This document shows positions 1 through 5,878 of a DNA stretch of 6,628 bases, piece after piece (position 1 is the stretch's first letter; every line of letters starts with the position of its first letter). The stretch lies in assembly GCA_947259815.1 (NCBI GenBank), contig CAMYNO010000135.1:1-6628 (forward strand), written 5' to 3'. A model generated the notes under the pieces. That model was not told the DNA's origin. It did not search any database and saw only the letters and a program-made list of their open reading frames with translations. Origin of the DNA: an uncultured Parvularculaceae bacterium (GTDB taxonomy: Bacteria; Pseudomonadota; Alphaproteobacteria; Caulobacterales; Parvularculaceae). The position numbers were made by a program, and so were the translations under genes.

Positions 1-110
1 ATTGCGTGCCCTCGCGCACGGGCCAGCCGAAATTGAGCCCGCCCGGTGAGCCCGCCGGAATGAGGTCGACCTCCTCAATATCGGCTGGCCCGTGCGCGAG
101 GGCACGCAAT
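1..110. repeat. 30-bp perfect inverted repeat with 50-bp spacer (fold-back at the contig end)
   Basis: Bases 1-30 are the exact reverse complement of 81-110, separated by 50 bases (31-80). The spacer is not random. Read on the minus strand, 79 down to 2 encodes 26 residues, IEEVDLIPAGSPGG followed by LNFGWPVREGTQ, which is the conserved segment lying immediately upstream of position 81 in PQQ sugar dehydrogenases. The real gene therefore reads reverse-complement(80..31), then 81 onward, and bases 1-80 are an inverted copy joined at 80/81. This is the signature of a fold-back chimera at a contig end (amplification or assembly). I do not think it is a terminator or an invertible switch, because it lies inside a conserved coding region. 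Confidence 0.9.
2..79 (-). pseudogene. Inverted coding fragment of the PQQ-dependent sugar dehydrogenase
   Basis: This 26-codon open fragment has no start or stop of its own. It encodes the EEVDLIPAGSPGGLNFGWP-type segment of a glucose/sorbosone dehydrogenase. Its last 10 codons repeat the codons found at 81-110 on the + strand, so it belongs to the same gene as the + strand coding region at 81-466 and restores it when flipped. It should be read as misplaced sequence of that gene and not as a separate gene. Confidence 0.85.
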
Positions 111-466
111 CGGAACAGGGCGCAGACGACCCATCCTTCATCCCGCCAATCGCGGAATATGGCCATGGCGGCAGCGCCCGTCAGGGCAATTCAATCAATG
201 GCGGCTATGTCTATCGCGGCCCCATCGCCGCTCTCGACGGACGCTATTTCTTTTCCGACTTTGTATCCGACAATGTCTGGTCGATCCCGTCGGACGAGTT
301 TTCGCAAGGCTCTACCATTTCATCGAATAATTTCATTCTGGAAACAGATGCGCTGACACCGGACGCAGGTTCCCTTTCGGGCATGGTGGGCTTTGGCGAA
401 GACAATGACGGCAATCTTTATATTCTCACCATTGGCGGCGATATATTCCGGATAGAGCCGAATTGA
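81..466 (+). CDS. PQQ-dependent sugar dehydrogenase (glucose/sorbosone dehydrogenase family), C-terminal part
   Basis: This is the last 128 or so residues of a soluble beta-propeller dehydrogenase (GSDH family, YliI/Asd-like) that oxidises aldose sugars in the periplasm using pyrroloquinoline quinone. Visible family landmarks are GWPVREGTQ at the left edge, PPIAEYGHG, then NSINGGYVYRGP, the blade motif DGRYFFSDFVSDNVWSI, and the closing GFGEDNDGNLYILT...GGDIFRIEPN before the TGA at 464-466. In this family the segment around YGH..S..GGYVYRG forms part of a late propeller blade. The frame is closed by a TGA at 47-49 and homology breaks exactly at 80/81, where the sequence folds back, so the N-terminal several hundred residues are absent. 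The gene ends 2 bases from the convergent NUDIX gene. The family is clear; the sugar specificity cannot be told from this fragment. Confidence 0.88.
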
Positions 467-468
467 GT

Positions 469-1269
469 TCAGCTGCGCATGGCGGTTTCAAGGGATTCTT
501 CCGTGATCGGATAGCCCATATCGTCGGGGATCGTCAGGTAGTGCGCACCGTCGCGTTCCAATAATGCCGGCATGATGACGTCGATCCGGCGCCGGGCGGC
601 GAAGTCCAGCACGCCATCGACAGTTTCGCTGACGTTCAACAACTCAACATTGCGCCGGGTTGGAAAAATCGCTTTGCGCTCGCCCGCATCGCATGAAGCA
701 AGGATTTCGCGCGGCGCGGCCCAGAATGCTTCCGTCGCCTCATTGCCGTCCTCTCGGGCCTGCTGTCCCGGCGGCGTTTTGGCGGCGAAAAACCAAGTGT
801 GATAGCGGCGCATCTTGCCATGTCCACGAACCGGCGGCTCCCAGCGGGCGAACAGATGCAGCGCATCAAGCGCCAGACGCAACTCGTTCGCCTTTACGAG
901 TTCGAGGAACAACCTGTCATTATCTTCGACCGCCTTGCGATGAACATTCAGCGCCGCGGTCTCCTCGTCGCCAATCAAGGCGCCGTCGCGCCGGGCATAG
1001 AGAATTCCCGTTTCCTCAAAGGCCTCGCGGATCGCCGCCACGCGCGGGCCGAATTGTTCCGGCGCGAAACCGTCCACTCCGTCGCAGGCGCCGCGCCAAT
1101 CGTCTTCCGCATCCGATGGTTCGATGCGCCCGCCGGGAAACACAATGGCGCCGCCGGCGAATGGCGTGTCGGCATGGCGCTCGATCATCAGCACTTCGAA
1201 TTTGGGTTCGTCCCGAAGAAGAACGATAGTTGCGGCCGGAATGGCGCCTTGTGTTGGGTTAGTTGTCAA
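469..1269 (-). CDS. NUDIX hydrolase, NUDT19-like (possible CoA/acyl-CoA diphosphatase)
   Basis: A 266-residue NUDIX enzyme, a family that cleaves nucleoside diphosphates linked to another group. The domain starts with PAATIVLLRD, followed by VLMIERHADTPFAGGAIVFPGG (residues about 11-47). The Nudix box is split: its glycine end is at PGGRIEPSD (45-53) and its catalytic half REAFEETGIL is at 81-90 (R81, E82, E85, E86, G88), about 20 residues further on than in the standard box. This split box, together with the FARWEPPV region (140-147) and the HTWFFAA segment (157-163), resembles the NUDT19/RP2p branch, whose mammalian members cleave CoA and acyl-CoA. The substrate here is inferred. The start is TTG at 1267-1269: a GGAAAGAG ribosome site lies 7 bases upstream and the first ATG (residue 28) would remove the first strand of the fold. 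The start overlaps the preceding membrane-protein gene by 11 bp, suggesting translational coupling. Confidence 0.85.
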   Translation of the reverse strand: MTTNPTQGAIPAATIVLLRDEPKFEVLMIERHADTPFAGGAIVFPGGRIEPSDAEDDWRGACDGVDGFAPEQFGPRVAAIREAFEETGILYARRDGALIGDEETAALNVHRKAVEDNDRLFLELVKANELRLALDALHLFARWEPPVRGHGKMRRYHTWFFAAKTPPGQQAREDGNEATEAFWAAPREILASCDAGERKAIFPTRRNVELLNVSETVDGVLDFAARRRIDVIMPALLERDGAHYLTIPDDMGYPITEESLETAMRS

Positions 1270-1654
1270 AGAGCGACTCTTTCCGGTTGTTCTGCGGCGA
1301 AGACGTAGACGCCTTCAGTAGTCTTATCGCGAGCCAGCCGCCAGCCGCGCATGCAGCGATGCTCACCGGCCACAGGAACAAGGTCAGCTTGAACGTCGTC
1401 ATGGTGATGATTGCATTGAACAAAATGGTCGCGGCGGCGAGCCATCCAAGCGGCGCCCAGCGACGGCCAATCAAAAGGGCAATGCTGGCGGCTATAAATG
1501 CGCCGATAAAATACCCGGCGACAAGGCCCGCCAAATTGCCCCCATCCGCCGCCTCGCCCGGCGCGACGCCGCCGCCAATCAGCGCTTCGGCGAACTTCGC
1601 AACGATAAGCCCGGCGATCGCAGCGACGATAATGGCGGCAAGGTTTCGGAGCAT
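1259..1654 (-). CDS. Small membrane protein of unknown function, four predicted helices
   Basis: A 131-residue protein that I do not recognise. Four hydrophobic segments can be seen: about residues 4-24 (AAIIVAAIAGLIVAKFAEAL), 42-63 (LAGLVAGYFIGAFIAASIALLI), 68-88 (LGWLAAATILFNAIITMTTF) and 92-113 (LFLWPVSIAACAAGGWLAIRLL). They are separated by a Gly/Asp-rich loop (28-40, PGEAADGG) and a short basic turn (GRRWAP, 63-68). The C-terminal tail (STSSPQNNRKESLFDN) is polar. The make-up suggests an inner-membrane protein; the topology is not certain. It starts at ATG 1652-1654, 17 bp after the TAG of the bolA reading frame, with only a poor ribosome site, and its end overlaps the NUDIX start by 11 bp. 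It thus looks like the middle gene of a purL-bolA-membrane protein-NUDIX transcription unit. Confidence 0.75.
   Translation of the reverse strand: MLRNLAAIIVAAIAGLIVAKFAEALIGGGVAPGEAADGGNLAGLVAGYFIGAFIAASIALLIGRRWAPLGWLAAATILFNAIITMTTFKLTLFLWPVSIAACAAGGWLAIRLLKASTSSPQNNRKESLFDN
1277..1284 (-). promoter_or_regulatory. Ribosome binding site that decides the TTG start of the NUDIX gene
   Basis: On the minus strand the sequence reads GGAAAGAG, then 7 bases, then TTG (1269-1267). It lies inside the 3' end of the preceding membrane-protein gene. No ATG or GTG with comparable spacing gives a complete NUDIX domain, so this site supports the rare start codon. Confidence 0.6.
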
Positions 1655-1671
1655 AAGGTGGGTGGTGCGAT

Positions 1672-1905
1672 CTACTCGCGCGCTTCCGTCTCCAGCGCCA
1701 GCGCGTGCAGTTCGCCGCCCATGCGGCCTTTCAATGCTCTGTAGACTAATTGATGCTGCTGGACGCGCGATTTGCCGTTAAATGCCGCCGATACGATATG
1801 CGCGCGATAGTGGTCGCCGTCGCCCGCGAGATCGGTGATCTCGATATCGGCGTCCGGCATCGCCTCAAGGATCAATTTCTGGATGTCTTCGGCGGCCATG
1901 GGCAT
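1672..1905 (-). CDS. bolA: BolA family protein (BolA-H type), in frame with purL
   Basis: A 77-residue BolA-like protein, the usual length for the short alphaproteobacterial members. BolA proteins pair with monothiol glutaredoxins to hold or pass on [2Fe-2S] clusters, and some bind DNA. The start is [19 protein letters not shown]; the beta-hairpin loop is [16 protein letters not shown], giving the BolA-H type histidine; the signature helix region is [19 protein letters not shown]; and [13 protein letters not shown] carries the invariant C-terminal histidine that acts as a cluster ligand. ATG 1903-1905 is preceded by AAGGAG with good spacing, so it can be translated alone; a second ATG at 1897-1899 is also possible. 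The same frame continues upstream without a stop through all of purL, so a PurL-BolA fusion product is also possible. The grxD gene that often follows bolA in alphaproteobacteria is not here; a membrane-protein gene follows instead. Confidence 0.88.
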   Translation of the reverse strand: MPMAAEDIQKLILEAMPDADIEITDLAGDGDHYRAHIVSAAFNGKSRVQQHQLVYRALKGRMGGELHALALETEARE

Positions 1906-4320
1906 AGCGCTCTCCTTGCGGATTTCGGCGTTCATGTAATCCCGAAGGCGGGACTCAAAAATGTCAGAAAGATCAAGGAGCGATAATGTATCCTTGTCGT
2001 CTAGGGTCAGATCGGGGCCGCCAAACCGGCCAAGGCGCGACGCCTGAACGCCAGCCATCGCCGCCTTCAGGAGCAGCGTATCCGCCGCGGATGGCGTCGC
2101 GGCGACAAGATAGCGTCCCTGATCCTCGCCGAACCAGAAGGCGGCCTTGCGCGCTTTCACCGGCGTATGGAGGTTGAGACCGCGCCCGGCGGCGAGCGCC
2201 ATTTCTGCGGCGGCCACAAGCAAGCCGCCGTCCGAGACATCATGGCAGGCGGTGATGAGCCCTTCATCAATCAGCTTACGGACGAGTTCGCCGTTCTTGC
2301 GCTCTGCATCGAGATCGACCGGCGGCGGGGCGCCTTCGATATTGCCAAAGAGATCACGCAGGTAAACCGACTGACCGAGCCAGCCGCGGGTGACGCCAAC
2401 CGCGATCAGCTCCTCGCCCATTTCAGCGCCGCCGACGCGCACCGCCCTGGTTGCATCCTCGATGACACCGACACCGCCAATCGCCGGCGTTGGTGGAATA
2501 GCCTGCCCGTTTGTTTCGTTATAAAGCGACACATTGCCGGAAACGACCGGATAACCCAGCGTTTCACAGGCCTCGGCAATCCCTTCAATTGCGCCGGCAA
2601 ACTGAGCCATGATTTCAGGACGCTCGGGATTGCCGAAATTGAGGCAATTGGTAATCGCCAGCGGCGCGGCGCCGGTCGCGCAGATATTGCGAAAGGTTTC
2701 CGCCACCGCCTGTTTGCCGCCCATTTTCGGGTCAGCTTTCACATAGCGCGGCGTCACATCGGTCGATATGGCGAGCGCGCGATTCGTTCCGTGTACGCGC
2801 ACAAGCGCTGCGTCACCGCCCGGCGCCACCACGGTGTCGCCCATGACGGTGTAATCATATTGTTCCCAGATCCAGCGGCGCGAGCACAAATCCGGGGTTT
2901 CCATCAATTTAGCGAGCGCCGTCAGCATGGTGTCGCCGCCCGGCTGGTCGGCAAGATCTACGCGCTCATCGCTCGTTTCGCATTTGGCGTCAGCGACAAC
3001 ATCAACGCTTTTCAGGTTCTCCGCCGCCTCGCAGACAGCGTCGAATGTCCCGTCGCCTTGTCCGAGCCGCGCATAGATAACCGCCTCGCCCTTGGACGCA
3101 GACCAGCCCGCCGCATCAATGCCGTCGAGCCCGACAATACGGTCGGAAACAAGTGCGCCTGCGATCTGCTCCATCTCGTCCTGAGACTTGTCGGCGCTGA
3201 GCGTTATGCGCGCCTCACGCACAGAGATCGTCGGGTCAACCAGTACCGCCGGCGCCGGGGTTTCTTCATATGGGCGATCGTAAATTGGCGCATCATCGGC
3301 GAGCGGGCCGACCGGCATATCGGCGACAGTCTCGCCCTTGTGCTTGATAATCAGTCGCCCGCTATCGGTCGTCACGCCGATGACCGCAAAATCGACGCCC
3401 CATTTTTCGAAAATCGCCCGCGCCGCGTCTTCACGTTCCGGCTTTAACACCATGAGCATGCGCTCCTGGGATTCTGACAGCAGCATTTCATAAGCCGTCA
3501 TGTTCTCTTCGCGCTGCGGCACCTGATCGAGATCGAGATCGAAGCCGCCGCCGCCTTTCGCCGCCATCTCGACCGATGACGAGGTGAGGCCAGCCGCGCC
3601 CATATCCTGAATGGCGATGATGGCGTCCGACGCCATCAGCTCAAGGCAGGCTTCGAGCAGCAATTTTTCCGTAAACGGATCGCCGACCTGAACCGTCGGG
3701 CGTTTTTCCTCCGACGCGTCGTCGAATTCGGCGGACGCCATGGTGGCGCCGTGAATGCCGTCGCGTCCGGTTTTCGAGCCCACATAGACGACCGGATTGC
3801 CGGCGCCGCGTGCAGCCGAATAAAAAATGCGTCCCTTGTCGGCAATGCCAACAGTCATCGCATTAACGAGAATATTGCCATTATAGCCGGCGTCGAAATT
3901 GGTCTCGCCGCCAACCGTCGGCACGCCCATGCAATTTCCATATCCGCCTATACCGGCGACGACGCCTGAAACAAGATGGCGCGTTTTGGGATGATCCCAT
4001 TGACCGAAGCGCAGCGCATTCATGTTGGCGACGGGCCGGGCGCCCATGGTGAAGACGTCGCGCATGATGCCGCCAACGCCGGTCGCCGCCCCCTGATAGG
4101 GTTCGATGAAACTCGGGTGGTTATGGCTTTCCATCTTGAAGACAGCGGCAAAGCCGTCGCCGATATCGATGACACCGGCGTTTTCACCCGGCCCCTGAAT
4201 AACCCAGGGCGCCGATGTCGGCAGCTTCTTCAAATGCTTGCGCGAAGATTTGTACGAGCAATGCTCCGACCACATGACGGAAAACACGCCGAGTTCGACG
4301 AGATTGGGCTCGCGGCCCAT
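1672..4320 (-). CDS. purL: Phosphoribosylformylglycinamidine synthase subunit PurL, N-terminally truncated, with an internal insert and fused in frame to BolA
   Basis: PurL converts FGAR, ATP and glutamine-derived ammonia to FGAM, the fourth step of purine synthesis, working in the cytosol with PurQ and PurS. Visible motifs: [14 protein letters not shown] (13-26, with the catalytic-loop His20), [14 protein letters not shown] (43-56), [20 protein letters not shown] (61-80), [10 protein letters not shown] (87-96), [15 protein letters not shown] (239-253), [10 protein letters not shown] (280-289), then in the second half [19 protein letters not shown] (480-498), [13 protein letters not shown] (519-531), [19 protein letters not shown] (548-566), [13 protein letters not shown] (591-603) and [11 protein letters not shown] (691-701). 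Small PurLs are about 740 residues. Here the N-terminal 13 to 40 residues before GREP are missing; an in-frame TGA lies four codons upstream of ATG 4320, and there is no ribosome site. About 95 extra residues lie near 358-455. No stop separates PurL (to about residue 800) from BolA (806-882). Identity is certain; whether this truncated form is real or an assembly product is not. Confidence 0.93.
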   Translation of the reverse strand: MGREPNLVELGVFSVMWSEHCSYKSSRKHLKKLPTSAPWVIQGPGENAGVIDIGDGFAAVFKMESHNHPSFIEPYQGAATGVGGIMRDVFTMGARPVANMNALRFGQWDHPKTRHLVSGVVAGIGGYGNCMGVPTVGGETNFDAGYNGNILVNAMTVGIADKGRIFYSAARGAGNPVVYVGSKTGRDGIHGATMASAEFDDASEEKRPTVQVGDPFTEKLLLEACLELMASDAIIAIQDMGAAGLTSSSVEMAAKGGGGFDLDLDQVPQREENMTAYEMLLSESQERMLMVLKPEREDAARAIFEKWGVDFAVIGVTTDSGRLIIKHKGETVADMPVGPLADDAPIYDRPYEETPAPAVLVDPTISVREARITLSADKSQDEMEQIAGALVSDRIVGLDGIDAAGWSASKGEAVIYARLGQGDGTFDAVCEAAENLKSVDVVADAKCETSDERVDLADQPGGDTMLTALAKLMETPDLCSRRWIWEQYDYTVMGDTVVAPGGDAALVRVHGTNRALAISTDVTPRYVKADPKMGGKQAVAETFRNICATGAAPLAITNCLNFGNPERPEIMAQFAGAIEGIAEACETLGYPVVSGNVSLYNETNGQAIPPTPAIGGVGVIEDATRAVRVGGAEMGEELIAVGVTRGWLGQSVYLRDLFGNIEGAPPPVDLDAERKNGELVRKLIDEGLITACHDVSDGGLLVAAAEMALAAGRGLNLHTPVKARKAAFWFGEDQGRYLVAATPSAADTLLLKAAMAGVQASRLGRFGGPDLTLDDKDTLSLLDLSDIFESRLRDYMNAEIRKESAMPMAAEDIQKLILEAMPDADIEITDLAGDGDHYRAHIVSAAFNGKSRVQQHQLVYRALKGRMGGELHALALETEARE
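1911..1917 (-). promoter_or_regulatory. Strong Shine-Dalgarno in front of the internal bolA start
   Basis: On the minus strand AAGGAGA is followed by 5 bases (GCGCT) and then the bolA ATG at 1905-1903. It lies within the codons linking PurL to BolA (residues 801-805, RKESA). A site this good inside an open frame argues that bolA is translated on its own, whatever happens with the read-through frame. Confidence 0.7.
2956..3249 (-). other. Insert of about 95 residues between the two halves of PurL
   Basis: In ordinary small PurL proteins, as I recall the family, about 35 residues separate the YDRP motif that ends the first half from the [10 protein letters not shown] motif that opens the second. 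Here the gap is about 129 residues (350-480). The extra part, about residues 358-455, has an order that by eye suggests strand (REARITLSA), helix ([12 protein letters not shown]), two strands (AAGWSAS and EAVIYARLG), helix ([14 protein letters not shown]), strand ([10 protein letters not shown]): a beta-alpha-beta-beta-alpha-beta, ferredoxin- or ACT-like pattern. PurS has the same general topology, but I see no PurS sequence signature. It is in frame, with base composition like the surrounding gene. Boundaries are approximate. Confidence 0.6.
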
Positions 4321-4645
4321 AGACCGTAATCATGGCGGCAAGACCGGTGCGCTTGAGCCTCAGGACCGGATCGGTGCGGAAATTGGAATGCTCCCACACG
4401 CCCATGCGAACGCGCGGATCGGCGAACTCCATGAAGACAGCGGCAACCCCGCCAATGAACAAAGTGACCGGGTTCTTGAATATGCGCCACGAAACAGAGT
4501 CGGGCCCAACGAAGGACGGCGCGCCCTCAGGGACGGAGAAATCCGGCGTCTTGATCCTCGGATCGGCCAGATAGGCGCGCGCCGCCATGTCCAGTCGCGC
4601 CTCGGCGAGGTCGTGCAGGTTAGAACGCAAACCAGCGAGCATCAT
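4313..4645 (-). pseudogene. N-terminal fragment of an oxygenase MpaB family (DUF2236) protein, broken by the join to purL
   Basis: About 111 residues from MMLAGLRSNLHDLAEARL to ITVYGPR match the start of the MpaB/DUF2236 oxygenase family, a haem-associated group including latex-clearing and MpaB proteins. The family core is visible as PDSVSWRIF.NPVTLFIGG, then FADPRVRMGVWEHSNFR, then [19 protein letters not shown]. In complete proteins this is followed by PR and an acidic segment before a helix with conserved histidines. Here, right after YGPR (about 4310-4318), the sequence turns into purL in another frame, and the MpaB frame runs through meaningless codons to a TGA at 4184. Full-length members are usually about 250-300 residues, so roughly the last two thirds, including the haem-ligand region, are missing. 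ATG at 4643-4645 or 4640-4642 is the start; GGGAAG lies just upstream. The frame stays open further upstream, but that part looks non-coding. Confidence 0.8.
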
Positions 4646-4814
4646 GGGCTTCCCGTTATTGCGAGGCCTATTCTGCCGCCACATCGCGACGCAAACATGA
4701 CGACATCGCGGCGACCCCCGCTCATTCACATTCCCGCCATTGCCGCTGAATATCAATTGCCGCGCCGAACAATTCCGGCCATCACTCGCGATCACGCCTA
4801 GCCCGGATCACGAC
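4646..4814. promoter_or_regulatory. Divergent intergenic region between the mpaB fragment and arsM
   Basis: These 169 bases separate two outward-facing genes and should carry both promoters. I see no confident -35/-10 pair. The region has a near-repeat ACATCGCGACG / ACATCGCGGCG (about 4680-4710) and two AT-richer CAATTG / CAATTC blocks (about 4755-4775) that could lie within the arsM promoter. I see no convincing ArsR-type dyad and no arsR gene beside it. The ribosome site in front of arsM is weak (GGATC about 8 bases before the ATG). Confidence 0.35.
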
Positions 4815-5861
4815 ATGAACATCCAAAACAACATAAAAGAGTATTACGGCCAGACGCTTCAATCATCGGGCGATCTTAAAACTGACGCCTGCTGCACCAT
4901 CGACGATACGCCGGCCTGGCTGGCGCCGATCCTCGCCAATATCCACCCGGACGTCACGGCGCGCTATTACGGATGCGGATTGATCGCGCCGCTGGCGCTT
5001 GAAGGCGCGCGCATCCTCGATCTCGGTTCCGGCTCGGGACGCGACGCCTACGCCCTCGCCCAACTTGTCGGCCCCGACGGCGCCGTTGTTGGCGTAGACA
5101 TGACGCCGGAACAACTCGCCGTTGCGCGCAACGCCCTTGATTGGCATGCGGATCGTTTCGGCTATGCAAATGTGGAGTTTCTTGAAGGCGATATTGAAGA
5201 TTTAGGCGCGCTTAACCTCACGCCATCGAGTTTCGATATTGTGATATCGAACTGCGTTATCAATCTCGTCGCCGATAAGGAGGCCGTGTTGCGCACGGTC
5301 CATGGGCTTTTAAAGCCCGGCGGTGAATTTTATTTCGCCGATGTATACGCAGATCGCCGGCTTGATCCTGCATTACGAAACGATCCGGAGGCGCAAGGCG
5401 AGTGCCTCGGCGGCGCATTATACTGGAATGATTTTCTGACCTTCGCGAAACGCGCCGGGTTCGCCGATCCAAGGCTTTTCACCCATCGCCCGCTGACGAT
5501 TAACAATCCGGCGCTGGCCGAAAAGATCGGGCCAGCCTCGTTTCACTCGGCGACCTATCGGTTGTTCCGTATCGACGGCCTTGAAGGATCATGTGAAGAT
5601 TACGGGCAGGCGGTGATTTACAAAGGCGGGTTGGCCCACAGCGAACAGGCGTTTAAACTGGACGGCCATCACCATATTGAACGCGGCCGCATCTTTCCCG
5701 TTTGCGGCAATACCTATCGCATGCTGAAGGAATCGCGTTTCGCGCCGTGGTTCGAATTCATCGGAGACGGTTCAACCCACTACGGAATTTTTCCGGGGTG
5801 CGGAACCGTATCGCCGTTCGACGAGAGCGCAGACGCGCCAACTAGCGGCACGTGCTGTTAG
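4815..5861 (+). CDS. arsM: Arsenite S-adenosylmethionine methyltransferase ArsM
   Basis: This cytosolic enzyme methylates As(III) stepwise to mono-, di- and trimethyl arsenicals using SAM, producing volatile or exported forms. The complete protein is 348 residues. Visible features: KEYYGQTLQSSGDLKTDACC (9-27) with C26/C27; RYYGCG (50-55) with C54; SAM motif I LDLGSGSGRDAY (68-79); GVDMTPEQLAVAR (93-105); SNCVINL (145-151) with C147; KPGGEFYFADVYADRR (167-182); and GECLGGALYWNDF (195-207) with C197. C54, C147 and C197 match the three cysteines that bind As(III) in characterised ArsM, and C26/C27 the fourth, redox-active one. The C-terminal domain SATYRLF...CEDYGQAVIYKG (245-271), FPVCGNT (294-300) and GIFPGCG (324-330) marks the longer bacterial ArsM type. 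The protein ends in TSGTCC. ATG 4815 is chosen because homology begins right there; an upstream TTG at 4740 only adds unrelated residues. No arsR or arsenic-pump gene is seen, so it appears stand-alone here. It converges with the next gene after 17 bp. Confidence 0.95.
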   Translation: MNIQNNIKEYYGQTLQSSGDLKTDACCTIDDTPAWLAPILANIHPDVTARYYGCGLIAPLALEGARILDLGSGSGRDAYALAQLVGPDGAVVGVDMTPEQLAVARNALDWHADRFGYANVEFLEGDIEDLGALNLTPSSFDIVISNCVINLVADKEAVLRTVHGLLKPGGEFYFADVYADRRLDPALRNDPEAQGECLGGALYWNDFLTFAKRAGFADPRLFTHRPLTINNPALAEKIGPASFHSATYRLFRIDGLEGSCEDYGQAVIYKGGLAHSEQAFKLDGHHHIERGRIFPVCGNTYRMLKESRFAPWFEFIGDGSTHYGIFPGCGTVSPFDESADAPTSGTCC

Positions 5862-5878
5862 CATTCTGGTGCAGTGGG

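Noticed and set aside
1..110. Inverted repeat as a transcription terminator or phase-variable invertible switch
   Set aside because: It lies inside a conserved coding region, has no U-tract, and the flipped spacer is itself coding sequence of the same gene. A fold-back artefact explains all bases more simply.
660..1308. Open frames on the + strand opposite the NUDIX gene
   Set aside because: The opposite strand carries a complete NUDIX domain, and the + strand products are Arg/Pro-rich without family motifs.
2956..3249. Calling the PurL insert a PurS domain
   Set aside because: Only the order of predicted strands and helices is similar; PurS sequence signatures are not visible, so I report it as unknown.
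2167..3447. Long + strand open frame (426 codons) opposite purL
   Set aside because: It is the antisense shadow of a GC-rich, clearly homologous purL frame. Its translation is rich in Arg, His and Ala and has no recognisable motif.
4646..4795. N-terminal extension of the mpaB frame upstream of MMLAG
   Set aside because: The codons before 4645 give Arg/Asn/Cys-rich sequence with no family similarity; ATG at 4645 or 4642, close after GGGAAG, fits better.
4740..4814. Upstream TTG extension of arsM (25 more residues)
   Set aside because: The extra residues do not resemble ArsM; homology starts exactly at the ATG at 4815.
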